A DNA stretch of 5,897 nucleotides, taken from CAZQEZ01 sp964592475 (lineage in GTDB: Bacteria > Bacteroidota > Bacteroidia > Cytophagales > Cyclobacteriaceae). Under the pieces are notes generated by a model that did not search any database, was not told where the DNA came from, and worked only from the letters and a program-made list of their open reading frames with translations. A program made the position numbers and the translations under genes. Positions 5,843 to 5,897 of the stretch are shown in pieces. The stretch covers positions 1 to 5,897 of the forward strand of contig CAZQEZ010000222.1 of the NCBI GenBank assembly GCA_964592475.1, read 5' to 3'. Numbering within the stretch: position 1 is the stretch's first letter; each line of letters opens with the position of its first letter.

Positions 5843-5897
5843 TTAAAGTTAAGATTTCTGCTATTTCACTCCACCCGAAATACCAAATAAATGTTTA
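5843..5897 (-). repeat. 55-bp inverted repeat, right copy (reaches window edge)
   Basis: This is the exact reverse complement of 168-222 and runs to the last base of the window, so it may continue beyond it. It includes the same REP-like stem-loop at 5860-5884. Relative to the gene it follows, it has the same orientation as the left copy: each copy lies downstream of a gene's 3' end (125 bases after the fucosidase stop, 14 bases after the BON stop) and reads TTAAAGTTAAGATTTC first. This fits a dispersed element that tolerates insertion at gene ends. Confidence 0.9.

Noticed and set aside
168..5897. Composite transposon or insertion sequence bounded by the 55-bp inverted repeats
   Set aside because: None of the six genes is a transposase, integrase or resolvase, and no target-site duplication can be checked because the right flank is missing.

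Overview
The window looks like a piece of a Bacteroidota chromosome, most likely a marine or soil Cytophagales/Flammeovirgaceae-type organism. The reasons are AT-rich DNA, gene starts that mostly lack a Shine-Dalgarno sequence and sit in A/T-rich leaders, a lipoprotein GH29 alpha-L-fucosidase of the Bacteroidota style, and intergenic REP-like and 8-bp tandem repeats. The placement is inferred from these general traits, not from a marker gene.

Layout. Positions 1-222 hold repeats only: a short GC-rich palindrome, alternating blocks of 8-9 bp tandem units (G-rich ATTTGGGT/ATTTCGGGT type and A-rich GAATAAAC type), then a 55-bp sequence (168-222) that recurs as a perfect inverted copy at the right edge (5843-5897). 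Between these copies lie six genes. Five are on the minus strand and read from about 4070 down to 236: a HAD-IA hydrolase, a COG1926-type phosphoribosyltransferase, two tandem paralogous four-helix membrane proteins of no family I recognise, and an exported protein made of six BON domains. The sixth, a lipoprotein alpha-L-fucosidase, is on the plus strand, divergent from the HAD gene. No tRNA, rRNA, CRISPR array, transposase or integrase was seen.

How the genes fit together. The two membrane proteins and the BON protein are separated by only 13 and 16 bases and are very likely one operon. The phosphoribosyltransferase lies 78 bases upstream in the same direction and may lead it. BON-domain envelope proteins and COG1926 phosphoribosyltransferases are both commonly seen in stress-type gene sets, so a plausible reading is an envelope-stress module in which the paralogous membrane pair works with the periplasmic BON protein. 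That role is inference. The HAD hydrolase and fucosidase look like ordinary carbohydrate metabolism genes with separate control.

The most unusual parts are the repeat architecture at both ends and the uncharacterised membrane pair plus six-BON operon. I found no clear evidence of a defence system or a complete mobile element.
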